Part shown: piece after piece, positions 42,596 to 52,417 of the stretch
Layout: every line of letters starts with the position of its first letter
Numbering within the stretch: position 1 is the first letter of the stretch
Assembly: GCF_000427465.1 (NCBI RefSeq)
Contig: NZ_ATYB01000014.1
Span: 1,945,570 to 2,009,569 of the forward strand
DNA length: 64,000 nt
DNA from: Sinorhizobium arboris LMG 14919
Lineage (GTDB): Bacteria > Pseudomonadota > Alphaproteobacteria > Rhizobiales > Rhizobiaceae
Reading direction: 5' to 3'
The notes under the pieces: generated by a model
Database searches by the model: none
What the model saw: only the letters and a program-made list of their open reading frames with translations
What the model was told of the DNA's origin: nothing
Program-made: the position numbers and the translations under genes

Positions 42596-43378
42596 TTATG
42601 GTTTCAATTTATAGGTGTTCACCAAATTCGAGTCAATGCCGCCCGCCTCCAGATCTCGGAGGAAGGTGTTCGTCGCGATCCAGTCGCCATCTTGTCGCGT
42701 GCCGCTATGCTGCGCCAGAAGGCTTGGCGCTTGCTGGAGTGCCAGGATCGCGTCATGCCTCTTCTGTCCGATCAGCCGCGCCCGCAGTTCCTTGCATCTT
42801 TCTTGAGCCCAGCCAGCGGCCTGCAAGACCGCAGAAAGCGAGCGCTCCCGGAAGTTCATGTTTCTCGCAATAGTTGTAAGACGGTCGCGTTCCGAGGGAG
42901 TGAGGACACCGAGACGTGACCAGGCCGAAAAGGTTCGCTGCAGGTCGACAAGTGCATCCGTCAAAGGCGGAAAGCCGAGTTCCGGCGGTCCCGAATGTAC
43001 AGCGACCGCATCGTCGGGCGCGGGGCTGGAAAGAGGACCACGTCCGAAACGCCGATACCACCTATAGACGAGGCCGACTCCGATCATCCCGAAAATATCG
43101 AGTTCCGCAGCTCTGAGCGCGCCCATACTGCCGGCCCCGATGACAACGATCCCTTGCGCCATCGCCCAGAGAATTTCCTTGTGCCGGACGGCCGGCCTGT
43201 CCTCGAACTGCCCGTCTATCAGGACCATCGCCCGCGGACGAAAGGCATGTGCGGCAAGCACGATATCCCCCTGGGCGGCCGGCTGCAGATAAATCGCGCC
43301 GAGGACTTTCTCCGCCTCGGCCAGACGCAGGGTCGGACCGAGAAACACCAGGATCGGATTGTCGCCTCGGCCGGCCAT
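42596..43378 (-). CDS. TfuA-like protein
   Basis: 260 residues. The TfuA core is clear: LVFLGPTLRLAEAEKVL, MVLIDGQFEDRPAVRHKEILWAMAQGIVVIGAGSMGALRAAEL, and FGMIGVGLVYRWYRRFG. TfuA was first described with trifolitoxin in Rhizobium and partners YcaO in peptide thioamidation in other systems, where it helps deliver sulfur. ATG 43378 is seven bases after the YcaO stop. A GTG at 43381 is an alternative. Confidence 0.9.
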   Translation of the reverse strand: MAGRGDNPILVFLGPTLRLAEAEKVLGAIYLQPAAQGDIVLAAHAFRPRAMVLIDGQFEDRPAVRHKEILWAMAQGIVVIGAGSMGALRAAELDIFGMIGVGLVYRWYRRFGRGPLSSPAPDDAVAVHSGPPELGFPPLTDALVDLQRTFSAWSRLGVLTPSERDRLTTIARNMNFRERSLSAVLQAAGWAQERCKELRARLIGQKRHDAILALQQAPSLLAQHSGTRQDGDWIATNTFLRDLEAGGIDSNLVNTYKLKP

Positions 43379-43385
43379 CACACAC

Positions 43386-44615
43386 TCATCGCACGACGAA
43401 AAAGGGAGAGGCTCCGGGAAGAACGGTTCGCACGCAATGGACGCCCGCCTCCTCGTCGGCGCCCACAGGGACGGCCAGCACAGGTCCAAGACCGGCTTCG
43501 ACCACCCGGTCCAGCAATGTACCCGGGTCCGGAATCCTCAGGGACGTTGCCTCTCCGGGCCTGGCTGCCGCATCGGCGAGGACAAGCTCGCGGGCCCTCG
43601 CCACCGCGGCATCGGTGCTCCTGCGGTAATGTTCCCTCGTCTGGTCGTCACGGGCGCCGGAGATCGCCCCTGCCCTTGCCGAGAGCGCCTCCAGCATTGC
43701 GCTTGCCACCGCCATTTCGATACTGGGCCCGGCGGCATAGCCTTCCGTCGGCAGCGCAAGGATCGGCTCCCCGGGGCCGGTCTCGACCGTTTGACACCAG
43801 ACCACGGGAATAGCCGCCGGCGACGGAGCGAGCCACAGTGCAAACGATATCCCGCGAGTGCCCGCGAGCGTTCGGATATGATCCACCCCGGCACCCAGTC
43901 CGCCGGGCGCAATGCGCCACCGGTCGAAGAAGCCGTGCGTCGCGAATGCGCGCGCGATCGCGTCCCGTTCAAGGCATTCCCATAATCCATGCAGGAAAGC
44001 GCCATGGGGGCTCGTATGGCAGGCAAGCCCGGTGGTCGTCCGCAGAAAGACGCCGTCATGGGCCGGCTGCGGTTCGCTGTAGCACGTATGCACAAGTTCC
44101 AGCGGCACCGGGTATGTCGAGCCGCCGACGACGTCGATACCTTCGATCCAGGCAATCGTCCTTTGCCGCCATTTCCCGCGCCATTCGGGAACCACGAGGT
44201 TTTCGAAAAGGCCGTCGGTGACTTCGAGCTGGTCGGCCGTCGCCAGAAAGGTCCGCTCCGCCGGAATGGCCTCGGCGAAGTAACGCTCGAGCGATTCCAT
44301 CAGCGCGCCGACTGCCGCCTCCGCCCTCGACAGACCGCGTCCGAGAGACGTGACCTCTGAAAGCGCGGCGGGGCGCACGGCCTGCATCACCGGCAGGCCG
44401 AGCCGATCGAGGCCCGTCAGGTCGCCCAGCCGCGTGATGCAAGCGCGGCGGCAGAGTGGCGGCAGGGCGGCGAGACAGCGCTCCAGGCTCCCCTCGACCG
44501 GGCCATCCGAAAAGGGCGCCTTCCGTGCAGAGATGATCGAGGCATGGAGATCAGCGAGGGCCGCGCGTGCGCCGTCGTTCGATTTCGCCCTGTTTCGTTC
44601 AGCGCCGGATAACAA
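43386..44615 (-). CDS. YcaO-domain protein
   Basis: 409 residues from a TTG at 44615 with GGGAG upstream. No ATG or GTG precedes the core, and the start overlaps the end of the upstream gene by 17 bases. YcaO enzymes activate backbone amides with ATP to make azolines, thioamides or amidines. The ATP-site pattern is visible as EVTSLGRGLSRAEAAVGALMESLERYFAE, then GLACHTSPHGAFLHGLWECLERDAIARAF. The C-terminus (ASPFFVVR) lacks the PxPxP tail of azoline cyclodehydratases. With TfuA adjacent, thioamide formation is the best guess. Confidence 0.9.
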   Translation of the reverse strand: MLSGAERNRAKSNDGARAALADLHASIISARKAPFSDGPVEGSLERCLAALPPLCRRACITRLGDLTGLDRLGLPVMQAVRPAALSEVTSLGRGLSRAEAAVGALMESLERYFAEAIPAERTFLATADQLEVTDGLFENLVVPEWRGKWRQRTIAWIEGIDVVGGSTYPVPLELVHTCYSEPQPAHDGVFLRTTTGLACHTSPHGAFLHGLWECLERDAIARAFATHGFFDRWRIAPGGLGAGVDHIRTLAGTRGISFALWLAPSPAAIPVVWCQTVETGPGEPILALPTEGYAAGPSIEMAVASAMLEALSARAGAISGARDDQTREHYRRSTDAAVARARELVLADAAARPGEATSLRIPDPGTLLDRVVEAGLGPVLAVPVGADEEAGVHCVRTVLPGASPFFVVR

Positions 44616-47600
44616 TGCCGAGCTCCCGCATCGAATGCCTCGCTCTCCTGATGAGCGCCGTCGCCCCCTGGCTTTGCGCGATTTCAACGGCGCAGCGCAG
44701 ATCTGCAGCGACCGCATCCTTGCGCTCGCCTGCCCGCGCCCGGAGAATTGCGCGGCATCGGTGCAACTCCGCCAGCCAATAGGCGTGGCCGGTTTCCTCC
44801 CCCCTGCCGATCGCTTCGTTGACGACCTCGATCGCCGGCTCGATCTTGCCGGCCACACCCAGCAGGGTGGCGTGCATGCAGAGATAGATCGGCAGATCCG
44901 CCACGGCCCCGAGCTCGCGCAGAAGCGACAGACCGTTTTGAAATGTCGCATGACCACTCGCAAGGCTCGTGCGGTGCGCCTCGGCCCACCCGCTGAAGAG
45001 GAGCGACTGACCGGACAGGGACTGCATCTTGTGCCTCTTGGCGAAATCCGCCATTCGCGTCGAGACCTCGGCGAGCCTTTCGAAATCATCCCGGTAAAAA
45101 GCAGACACCGCTTCGGTATCCAGGGAGTGCGCTTTGCTGTGCGCATGCGCGATCCTGTCGGTGAAAGCGATCATTCTCGAGAGCGCAGCGTCCGAGGCCT
45201 TCGTGCGCCCCGTGAGCCACAGGGAAAGCGCGAGTTGGCCGAGGCCGCAGACCTTTGCATCATGCCCGCCGAACTCCGTTCGGCTCTCTTTGGCACGCTT
45301 CTCGTCATAAAGGGCCAGGCCGGCTTTGATCGCATCCTGCGTTTCCCTGTGGCGACCGAGATTGAAGGCGATCGCCCAGATGCAGTGGTTGACCTGGAGC
45401 TGGATCTCAGGTTCGTTTGCCTTCGACAGCATCGACCGCACCTCCAGGGCACGGTCGTGCATGACACGGAAGTCCTGCCCTGTGAGCCACCAGCCCCAAT
45501 ATATCGGAAACCATTGGGATTGCTCGGACATCGGTCGTCGCCGGGCGATCTCCACCGCGTCCTCATAAAGCTGTCGCGCGGGTTCGGAACTCAGGCCGAC
45601 CGTTCCTATCAAAATAGGCCCGAAGGCCGTCAACGCCGAAAGCTTCAGAGGTTCGGCAGTGTCGCTCTCGCTCAATTGGCCGCAAAGATCCAGCGCATGC
45701 TCCAGGAACTGCCTCGCCTCTATCATTGCGGACCGGCTCGAACTCTCCTTTCCCGCGGCGATGAACAAGGGGACAGCCTCTTCGACAAGTCCCGCCCTTT
45801 CCGCATGCTCGGCAAGCGCGCCGGTATCGATCCAGCCCGCCATGCCACGATTTTGGTTGACCGCTGTGAACAGGCGCCGATGCAGCACCTGCCGCTGCTT
45901 TCGCAGCACCGCATTGTAGATCGTCTCCTGAATCAGCGTATGCCGGAAGCCGTAGGCGGTCCGCCCCGGCACCCTCATCCGCGTCAGGAATCCCGTCTCG
46001 CAAAGAGTATCGGCAGCGTTCGCAAGCGCGCTCTTGCCGAAATCGGGCAACAAGGCCCGAAGCAGCGGCAGCGTCACCTGCGTGCCCGCGACTGCCGCTG
46101 CGCGCGCGACCTCCCTGGCTGTGCCCAGCTGCTGCAGGCGGGATTCCAATATCGACTCGAACGCCGACACATGCGTCGGATTGGCGCTCTCCGACAGGCG
46201 CATCGTGTCGGGCTCGACGTTCTGCGACACCCATTGACAGATCTCCTCGATGAAGAGCGGAACGCCGCCGGATATCCGTTCGGTCGCGTCGAAGAGATCG
46301 GGAAGCAGCGCCAGGCGGTGCTCCGGCCATTTTGCCTTTATCGCCAGCCTGGTCTCATCCGAATCGAGCGGCCGCAACGCAAGCCGCGTCGGATTGGCGG
46401 CGTCGAGCCATTCCGAAGCATAGGAAGGACGCGACGTAGCAACGAGCAAGACGGGGAATTTTGCAATGGCCCTCGCAGCTTCGCCAAGCAGGTCACGGGA
46501 TGTCGGATCGATCCAGTGGACGTCCTCGACGGCCACCACCGCCGGCCCGCGACGGCACACGGCTTCCAATGCGCGGAGCATGGCGCGATGCGCCCTTTCG
46601 CGGATCGCCTTCGGATCTTCGTTCGACTGCAGACGGCTACCCTGCGCCCCAAGCAGGTAGGAGAAAATATCGACGACCTCCGCGTCCCTGATACCGTTGC
46701 GTGCGAACAGCGCCGCCACGGCGGCGGCCGTCGGACCCACCTGCCCTCCGCTTCCCGACACCGCCTCCGGGAGATTGTTCGAGAGAGGATGAAGTGTCGA
46801 GCGGAAACCGCCGGGCAGGCACTGGAAGAAGAGAAGCTTGGAACGCTCGGCGCGCGTCCGCCTGCGAATTTCCCGGAGAAGACGCGATTTGCCGATACCG
46901 GCGTCCCCCTGGATCAGGACCACGGAGCCTTGTCCCGCAAGAACGCCATCCCAAAGCTGCGCGATGGTACTCAGTTCGCTCTCGCGGTTGATCAGCGGTC
47001 CGCCCATTCGTCCGAAGGCATAGAAGCGGTCCACCCCGACCTTGTGGCCGAGGGCGCGCCAGACCTTTTCGGGGGCCGCAAAGCCCTTGAGCTCCTTGCT
47101 GCCCTCAAACACGAAGGCAAAGGATCTGCCTGCAAGGTGGCGTGTCTCCTCGGAAACGAGAACGCTGTTCGGCGCCGTGATCGCCTGCAGGCGGGCAGCC
47201 ATGGCAAGAGCCGCACCTGTGACCGGTTCCTGAGTCCAGCCCCCGCGGGCCGCTTCGCGAACGAGGGCAACGGACGTGGCGATACCCACGCGGACCTGCA
47301 GATCGTCCTGTCCTGCCTCGCGGCCGACGCGCTTGCAGGCCTCCACGATCTTGAGCCCCGCGCGGATCGCGAGCGAGGCGGCGTCCTTGGCCTCGAGTTC
47401 GATCGGAAAGAGCGCAACACCGCCGTCGCCGGCCTCGTGCTGCATCACACCGGAGTGCGACGCGATCGCCTGCTTCGAGGCAAGCTGAAAGGCGGACATC
47501 AGGTCCTGATAGTCCTCGATGTCCATCATGTGCATCAGATCGGTCGACCCGACCAGATCATAGCAAAGCGCCGTGACGATACGCCGCTCGCCGCCGCGCG

Positions 47601-47673
47601 CGGAGGAGCCGCCCGGGCGCTTCCCACGCTCGGCCGCTCGTCGTGGTGTGTTGGTCCCGCTCTCGCGCAGCAT
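44599..47673 (-). CDS. cyclase-homology / AAA ATPase / TPR-like regulator
   Basis: 1024 residues from ATG 47673 (GGGAG upstream). ATGs at 47688 and 47787 are in frame but less well placed. Domain order: class III cyclase-like domain (residues about 20-190; IVTALCYDLVGSTDLM, HEAGDGGVALFPIE), AAA/STAND ATPase with P-loop LIQGDAGIGKSRLLREI and Walker B VVAVEDVHWIDPTS, then a long helical repeat region. In the cyclase domain the metal Asp residues are present, but the Asn-x-x-Ala-Ala-Arg motif reads ALAMAARL, so activity is doubtful. First gene of the YcaO operon. Probably an ATP-driven regulator or scaffold. Confidence 0.85.
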   Translation of the reverse strand: MLRESGTNTPRRAAERGKRPGGSSARGGERRIVTALCYDLVGSTDLMHMMDIEDYQDLMSAFQLASKQAIASHSGVMQHEAGDGGVALFPIELEAKDAASLAIRAGLKIVEACKRVGREAGQDDLQVRVGIATSVALVREAARGGWTQEPVTGAALAMAARLQAITAPNSVLVSEETRHLAGRSFAFVFEGSKELKGFAAPEKVWRALGHKVGVDRFYAFGRMGGPLINRESELSTIAQLWDGVLAGQGSVVLIQGDAGIGKSRLLREIRRRTRAERSKLLFFQCLPGGFRSTLHPLSNNLPEAVSGSGGQVGPTAAAVAALFARNGIRDAEVVDIFSYLLGAQGSRLQSNEDPKAIRERAHRAMLRALEAVCRRGPAVVAVEDVHWIDPTSRDLLGEAARAIAKFPVLLVATSRPSYASEWLDAANPTRLALRPLDSDETRLAIKAKWPEHRLALLPDLFDATERISGGVPLFIEEICQWVSQNVEPDTMRLSESANPTHVSAFESILESRLQQLGTAREVARAAAVAGTQVTLPLLRALLPDFGKSALANAADTLCETGFLTRMRVPGRTAYGFRHTLIQETIYNAVLRKQRQVLHRRLFTAVNQNRGMAGWIDTGALAEHAERAGLVEEAVPLFIAAGKESSSRSAMIEARQFLEHALDLCGQLSESDTAEPLKLSALTAFGPILIGTVGLSSEPARQLYEDAVEIARRRPMSEQSQWFPIYWGWWLTGQDFRVMHDRALEVRSMLSKANEPEIQLQVNHCIWAIAFNLGRHRETQDAIKAGLALYDEKRAKESRTEFGGHDAKVCGLGQLALSLWLTGRTKASDAALSRMIAFTDRIAHAHSKAHSLDTEAVSAFYRDDFERLAEVSTRMADFAKRHKMQSLSGQSLLFSGWAEAHRTSLASGHATFQNGLSLLRELGAVADLPIYLCMHATLLGVAGKIEPAIEVVNEAIGRGEETGHAYWLAELHRCRAILRARAGERKDAVAADLRCAVEIAQSQGATALIRRARHSMRELGIVIRR

Positions 47674-48065
47674 GCACCACTCCCGCATTCGCCAGCCAGG
47701 TCCGCTCAGACGTGCGGCGCTGTCCAAGGGCGACCTGTCTGTCTCGCATTTTTCCGACGTGATCCCGACCTGTCGTGCGGAAAACATCACCCCTGACTGC
47801 ACGCGGTGTCGGAACCGACTCGCGGAAGGCTGATTGCCCGTCCGGACAATGTCAATCGGCGGGCAGTTGCAAAACGCGCAACCGGGCAACCTTTCCCCTT
47901 CGATGGGCGTTAAGACGCGCCCTCTTATGCTGCAATGGCAACTTCGTCACCGTGGACGGCACTGGATTGCCGCAGGGTTTGAGTGCAACCTTGGAAAAGA
48001 AGACGGCGCAGGCACCCGGCGCCTCGAGGATGTTCTCTCGTCAGATCTGCATCAGGAGACGATCG
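47674..48065. other. divergent promoter region of the YcaO operon and patatin gene
   Basis: 392 bases, no convincing short gene. A small precursor peptide was looked for on both strands and none with a ribosome site was seen. Confidence 0.5.
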
Positions 48066-49967
48066 ATGGCACGCACTCCCGCGAAATACTGCGATCTCGT
48101 CATGAAGGGCGGCATCACCAGCGGTATAGTCTACCCGAACGCCGCTCTGGCGCTTTCGCGCGACTTCCGGTTCAAGAATATCGGCGGCACGTCGGCCGGG
48201 GCGATCGCAGCCGCGGCCTGCGCGGCGGCTGCGATCGGAGACCGGCGGAAGCAGATGAAGGCGGCGATCGCCCAGCCGGAGGAGCGCGTGGGATTCGAGG
48301 GCCTTGCCGTGGCGGCGGAGAGGCTGGCCGCGCCCGGCTTCATCAAGAGCCTCCTCCAGCCTGCGGCCGGGGCCGGTCAGGCATTCCGCTTGCTCGTCAC
48401 ACTCGCCGGCAGCACCGGCGTTCTTCGCAAAGCCCTTGCGCTTCTTGGAAGCGTCGTGCTCATCGCACCCGTCGAAACGCTGCTGCTGCTCGCGGCACTC
48501 ACGGGTCTTGCCTACGCTTCCGGGGGGCAAACAGGCATGATAGCCGCGGCTCTACCGGCTGCGATCTGCGCCTATCTGGGAGGGGCGGTGTTCTCGGTAC
48601 TGCGCATCGCTCGTGTCCTGCGCCGCAATCTGATGGGCCTCTGTACCGGCACCGCACCGGATCGACCCACCCGCCGGCGAAGGATTGTCTTGACCGATTG
48701 GCTCCACGAAACCCTGCAGGAACTGTCCGGCAAGGCTCCGGACCAGCCCCTCACCTTCGGCGATCTTTGGACGGCCGAGCGCTACCCGGGCGAACCAGGC
48801 TCCGACCGGGCCGTCACCCTGAAAATGATCACGACGGGCATATCGCATCAGGAACCGCGCAGCCTGCCCTTCGAAAGCGCGCTTTTCTGGTTCCGCCGCA
48901 AGGAATTCGAAGCGCTTTTTCCGAAGGTGGTCGTCGACTGGATGGTTGAGAACGCCGGGGAGCCGGTCACCGTGGCGGGTGAGGACTACTATCTGCTCCC
49001 GCATGGCGCCGACATGCCGGTCCTCGTCGCAACACGCATGAGCCTCAGCTTCCCCCTCCTGATCAGCGCCGTGCCGCTGCATGAGCCTGCCCGCCGCGAA
49101 AGCCTGCCGGGATCCGACGGAGAAAACGAAGCCGAAGATACGACTTCGGACGAGGACGAACAGAAGACCGTATTGGACAGCACGGAAGCCTTGACCACCG
49201 GCGGCAAGAAGCGCAGGGCCAGACCCGCCGCGTTCCGGATCTGCTGGTTCTCCGACGGCGGCATCGGCAGCAACTTCCCGATCCACCTCTTCGACCGGGC
49301 GCTGCCGCGATGGCCCACCTTCGCCATCAATCTCGTTTATCCGGAGACCTCCGATACCGGCTCGCGGCCGGAGGTCTTCCTGCCGGAGAACAACCGGCAA
49401 GGATGGCAGCGGCACTATCAGACGATTGCACGCAAATCGGCAGTCCACGAACTCTGCGCCTTCGTCTTCGCGATTGTCGCGACCATGCAGAATTGGCGCG
49501 ATCTCCTCCAGTCACGCGCGCCCGGCCATCGCGAACGCATCGTCCATGTCTCGTTGGGTCCGCAGGAAGGCGGCTTCAACCTCGCCATGTCGAATGACGT
49601 CCTCGCAGCCGTCTCGAAAAAAGGCACGGCCGCCGGCGAGGCATTCGACCGGTTCTCCTTCGAGAACCATTACTGGATCCGCTGGCGCAATCTCGCCTCG
49701 GCACTGCAGCGCTACAACATCGATATTGCCGCGAGCGACGCCTACCGTCCGAAGATCCCCGATTACGAGCCGGCCTACGCCCTTGCCCGCGACCCTAAGT
49801 CGAAGCCGCCCTCCTACCGGTTTGCAAGCAAGGCGGAGCGCGAAGAGGCGGTGCAGCTTCTCGAAGAGCTTATCGGTGAGGGAAGGAAATGGAGCGATGA
49901 CGGACCCGACCTGACGAAGACCGCGCCGCGGCCGCTGCCGCAATTGCAGATCGCACCGACTTACTAG
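48066..49967 (+). CDS. patatin-like phospholipase, membrane associated
   Basis: 633 residues from ATG 48066 with AGGAGA six bases upstream. The oxyanion loop MKGGITSG (13-20) and nucleophile elbow GGTSAG (Ser43) are near the N-terminus. The catalytic Asp is in FSDGGIGSNFPI. Several hydrophobic segments between about 105 and 190 (LLGSVVLIAPVETLLLLAALTGLAYA, MIAAALPAAICAYLGGAVFSVL) interrupt the lipase domain. The middle has an acidic insert (ENEAEDTTSDEDEQKT). Divergent from the YcaO cluster. Patatins act in lipid turnover or as toxic effectors. Confidence 0.85.
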   Translation: MARTPAKYCDLVMKGGITSGIVYPNAALALSRDFRFKNIGGTSAGAIAAAACAAAAIGDRRKQMKAAIAQPEERVGFEGLAVAAERLAAPGFIKSLLQPAAGAGQAFRLLVTLAGSTGVLRKALALLGSVVLIAPVETLLLLAALTGLAYASGGQTGMIAAALPAAICAYLGGAVFSVLRIARVLRRNLMGLCTGTAPDRPTRRRRIVLTDWLHETLQELSGKAPDQPLTFGDLWTAERYPGEPGSDRAVTLKMITTGISHQEPRSLPFESALFWFRRKEFEALFPKVVVDWMVENAGEPVTVAGEDYYLLPHGADMPVLVATRMSLSFPLLISAVPLHEPARRESLPGSDGENEAEDTTSDEDEQKTVLDSTEALTTGGKKRRARPAAFRICWFSDGGIGSNFPIHLFDRALPRWPTFAINLVYPETSDTGSRPEVFLPENNRQGWQRHYQTIARKSAVHELCAFVFAIVATMQNWRDLLQSRAPGHRERIVHVSLGPQEGGFNLAMSNDVLAAVSKKGTAAGEAFDRFSFENHYWIRWRNLASALQRYNIDIAASDAYRPKIPDYEPAYALARDPKSKPPSYRFASKAEREEAVQLLEELIGEGRKWSDDGPDLTKTAPRPLPQLQIAPTY

Positions 49968-50017
49968 CGAAGAGATGGTGGAGGAAAACCACTGGGGCCT
50001 GAAGGAAGGCCGAGCCT

Positions 50018-51145
50018 TCACCGCACGATCGTCAACCGCTCGGCCGCGCGTGTGATCGCTGTGTAGAGCCAGCGTTCGCGCGTATCGCGGAAAGCCCAGC
50101 TCTCGTCGAAAAGCACGACGTCGTTCCATTGCGAGCCCTGGGCCTTGTGCACGGTGAGTGCGTAGCCGTAATCGAACTCGTCGTAACGCTTGCGCGTGGA
50201 CCACGGGATTTCGCCCTCGACGTCCTCGAAAGCCGCCTTCAGGAGCTTGATCTTTGCGGCCCCGCGATCCATGTCGTCGTCTTCAGGGCGGATCATCAGG
50301 TTGATCCCCGGCTTAACCGTCTCCTTGGACGAACTCATCACCTGCCAGAGCGAGCCGTTGAGCAGCCCCTTGGCCGGATCGTTGCGGAGGCACACGAGCT
50401 TGTCGCCGGATTGCGGATACTCGCTGGTAAAGCCTTTGAGCTCGCGAAGCCGCTGATTGTAGCGCCGCCGCGTCCTGTTGGTCCCGACTAAGACCTGGTC
50501 GGCTTCCAGCACCAGAGGCTGTGTCACCTGCCCCTTGGAGATGACCTGTGCGGTGCCGTAGTCGCCGTGCATGATCTCCTTGCCCTCGCGCACTTGCATG
50601 GCGAGCTGGATAATAGGGTTGTCCCTTGCCTGGCGATGGATATCCGTCAGGAGAAAATCCGGTTCGTGGTTGGTGAAATAGCCGCCGCCGGAAACCGGCG
50701 GCAATTGCCCGGGATCGCCGAGAACGAGAATCGGCGTGCCGAAGCTCATCAGATCCTTGCCGAGGGCTTCGTCCACCATAGAACATTCGTCGACGATGAT
50801 CAGCGCCGCTTTCGCAACCGGGCTCTGGCGGTTGATCGCGAACATCGGCGCGATCGAGGTCTTGCCGGTTTCCTCGTCCTCCACTTCCTCCTCACCGCGC
50901 GGGCGGTAGATCAACGAGTGGATCGTCTTAGCGTTCGTGGCACCCTTGGAGCGCAGCACCTGCGCGGCTTTGCCGGTGAAGGCGGCGAACGCCACCTCTC
51001 CGTCCACATTTTCTGCGAAATGGCGGGCAAGCGTCGTCTTGCCGGTGCCGGCATAACCGAACAGCCGGAAGAGCTGAGAACGGCCTCCCTTCAACCATTG
51101 CGAAACGGCTTTCAGGGCCTCATCCTGTTGCGGAGCGAACTGCAT
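50018..51145 (-). CDS. RecD-like ATP-dependent DNA helicase (UvrD_C_2)
   Basis: 375 residues. Walker A LFGYAGTGKTTLARHF, Walker B LIIVDECSMVD, GDPGQLPPV (motif III), TDIHRQARDNPII (motif IV), and the C-terminal DYGYALTVHKAQGSQWNDVV and TAITRAAERL motifs show a compact superfamily 1B helicase. No RecBC-type partners. Probably a stand-alone RecD2-related helicase involved in repair. Confidence 0.9.
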   Translation of the reverse strand: MQFAPQQDEALKAVSQWLKGGRSQLFRLFGYAGTGKTTLARHFAENVDGEVAFAAFTGKAAQVLRSKGATNAKTIHSLIYRPRGEEEVEDEETGKTSIAPMFAINRQSPVAKAALIIVDECSMVDEALGKDLMSFGTPILVLGDPGQLPPVSGGGYFTNHEPDFLLTDIHRQARDNPIIQLAMQVREGKEIMHGDYGTAQVISKGQVTQPLVLEADQVLVGTNRTRRRYNQRLRELKGFTSEYPQSGDKLVCLRNDPAKGLLNGSLWQVMSSSKETVKPGINLMIRPEDDDMDRGAAKIKLLKAAFEDVEGEIPWSTRKRYDEFDYGYALTVHKAQGSQWNDVVLFDESWAFRDTRERWLYTAITRAAERLTIVR

Positions 51146-51322
51146 GACTCTGAGTGTCAGGATTCGGGACCCCGACGCAAGTGCGGATTTGACCTATCCG
51201 TGTGGGCTCCAAGGCTTGGAGGCGGCACAGTTTTTTGCACTGCACCTTGAATTGGGGCTGCCTGTACTGCTACCAACGGTGCGCTGCATACAGTGTGCAG
51301 GCACCGCGCCGCCCGCCGGAGA

Positions 51323-52417
51323 ATGACCTTGAAGCCGGAACAGCCCTCAACCCCGATGCTGCCCAGAAGTGGCGGACTGGGACGTCTGTATGCATTTTGG
51401 CAATGGTGCCTACTGGTCCTGCTCTCCGCCGTCTTCGCCGGCATCCTCGAGATGATCGGGATTCCCGCGGGTCTGCTGATGGGGCCGATGATCGCCGGTG
51501 CCCTTGTCGGCATGAACGGCGGAACGATCCGGTTGCCGCGACAGCTCTTCTTTTGCGTTCAGGTCGTGTTGGCGATGATGATCGCCGCTTCGATGAGCCC
51601 TGACCTCCTCGTGACCTTTTCCGGCAACTGGGCCCTCTTCATTGCCATCATTCTCTCGGTGATCGGTGTAAGTACGCTCTGCGGCTGGACAATCACACGG
51701 ATGGGCATTCTGCCGGGCACGACCGCGATCTGGGGTTCGTCCGCAGGCGCTGCCTCGACGATGCTCCTGATGGCCGATGCCTATGGCGCGGATGCCCGGC
51801 TCGTCGCCTTCATGCAATATCTGCGCGTCGTCTTCGTTGCCAGCACTGCGACTATCGTGGCCCATCTCTGGGTGAGCGGCGTGGAGCCGGAATCGGCAAC
51901 TCACTGGTTTGCGCCGGTTGCCGGGCTGCCCTTCTTCATGACGCTCGCCGTCGGTATCGCGGGCGGCTTCCTCGGCAAGTTGCTGCGCGTGCCGGCCGGC
52001 GCATTTCTCGCGCCCTTTGCCATAGGTTCGGCCCTCAACATAACCGGAACGCTCGAGATCGAACTGCCGCAATGGCTGCTGGCGCTCTCTTTCGCGATGC
52101 TCGGCTGGAATATCGGCCTCGGCTTCACACGGGCAATTCTGGCGCACGCCCGCCGCGCCCTGATGCCGACGATCGTGTCCATCATCGTGCTGATATCCTT
52201 TTCCGGTCTTCTCGCTCTGTTGCTCATCAAGGTCGCCGGCATCGATCCGCTGACCGCCTATCTCGCGACCAGCCCCGGCGGACTCGATTCGATCGCGGTC
52301 ATCGCCGCCTCCAGCAATGTCGATCTTCCTTTCGTGATGGCCTTGCAGACGGCTCGTTTGCTCCTGATCACGCTGTTCGGCCCCGCCCTCGCCCGCTTCG
52401 TCGCCGACCGGGCGTGA
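51323..52417 (+). CDS. AbrB family membrane protein (PF05145)
   Basis: 364 residues from ATG 51323 with GGAGA just upstream. About ten membrane helices arranged as two repeats with the conserved GIPAGLLMGPMIAGALVGMN and VPAGAFLAPFAIGSALNITG, and SPGGLDSIAVIAASSN near the C-terminus. The family is annotated as AbrB-type regulator or ammonia-monooxygenase-related, but it is a membrane transporter-like fold with no DNA-binding domain. Function unknown. Confidence 0.85.
   Translation: MTLKPEQPSTPMLPRSGGLGRLYAFWQWCLLVLLSAVFAGILEMIGIPAGLLMGPMIAGALVGMNGGTIRLPRQLFFCVQVVLAMMIAASMSPDLLVTFSGNWALFIAIILSVIGVSTLCGWTITRMGILPGTTAIWGSSAGAASTMLLMADAYGADARLVAFMQYLRVVFVASTATIVAHLWVSGVEPESATHWFAPVAGLPFFMTLAVGIAGGFLGKLLRVPAGAFLAPFAIGSALNITGTLEIELPQWLLALSFAMLGWNIGLGFTRAILAHARRALMPTIVSIIVLISFSGLLALLLIKVAGIDPLTAYLATSPGGLDSIAVIAASSNVDLPFVMALQTARLLLITLFGPALARFVADRA

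Noticed and set aside
44616..45146. N-terminal extension of the YcaO protein to 586 residues
   Set aside because: It lies entirely within the 3' end of the upstream regulator gene, in a shadow frame with Arg-rich composition. The TTG at 44615 with GGGAG fits better.
44350..47796. 1148-residue open frame on the plus strand
   Set aside because: Antisense to the cyclase/AAA regulator; no recognisable domain, Arg/Gln/His-rich composition of a shadow frame.
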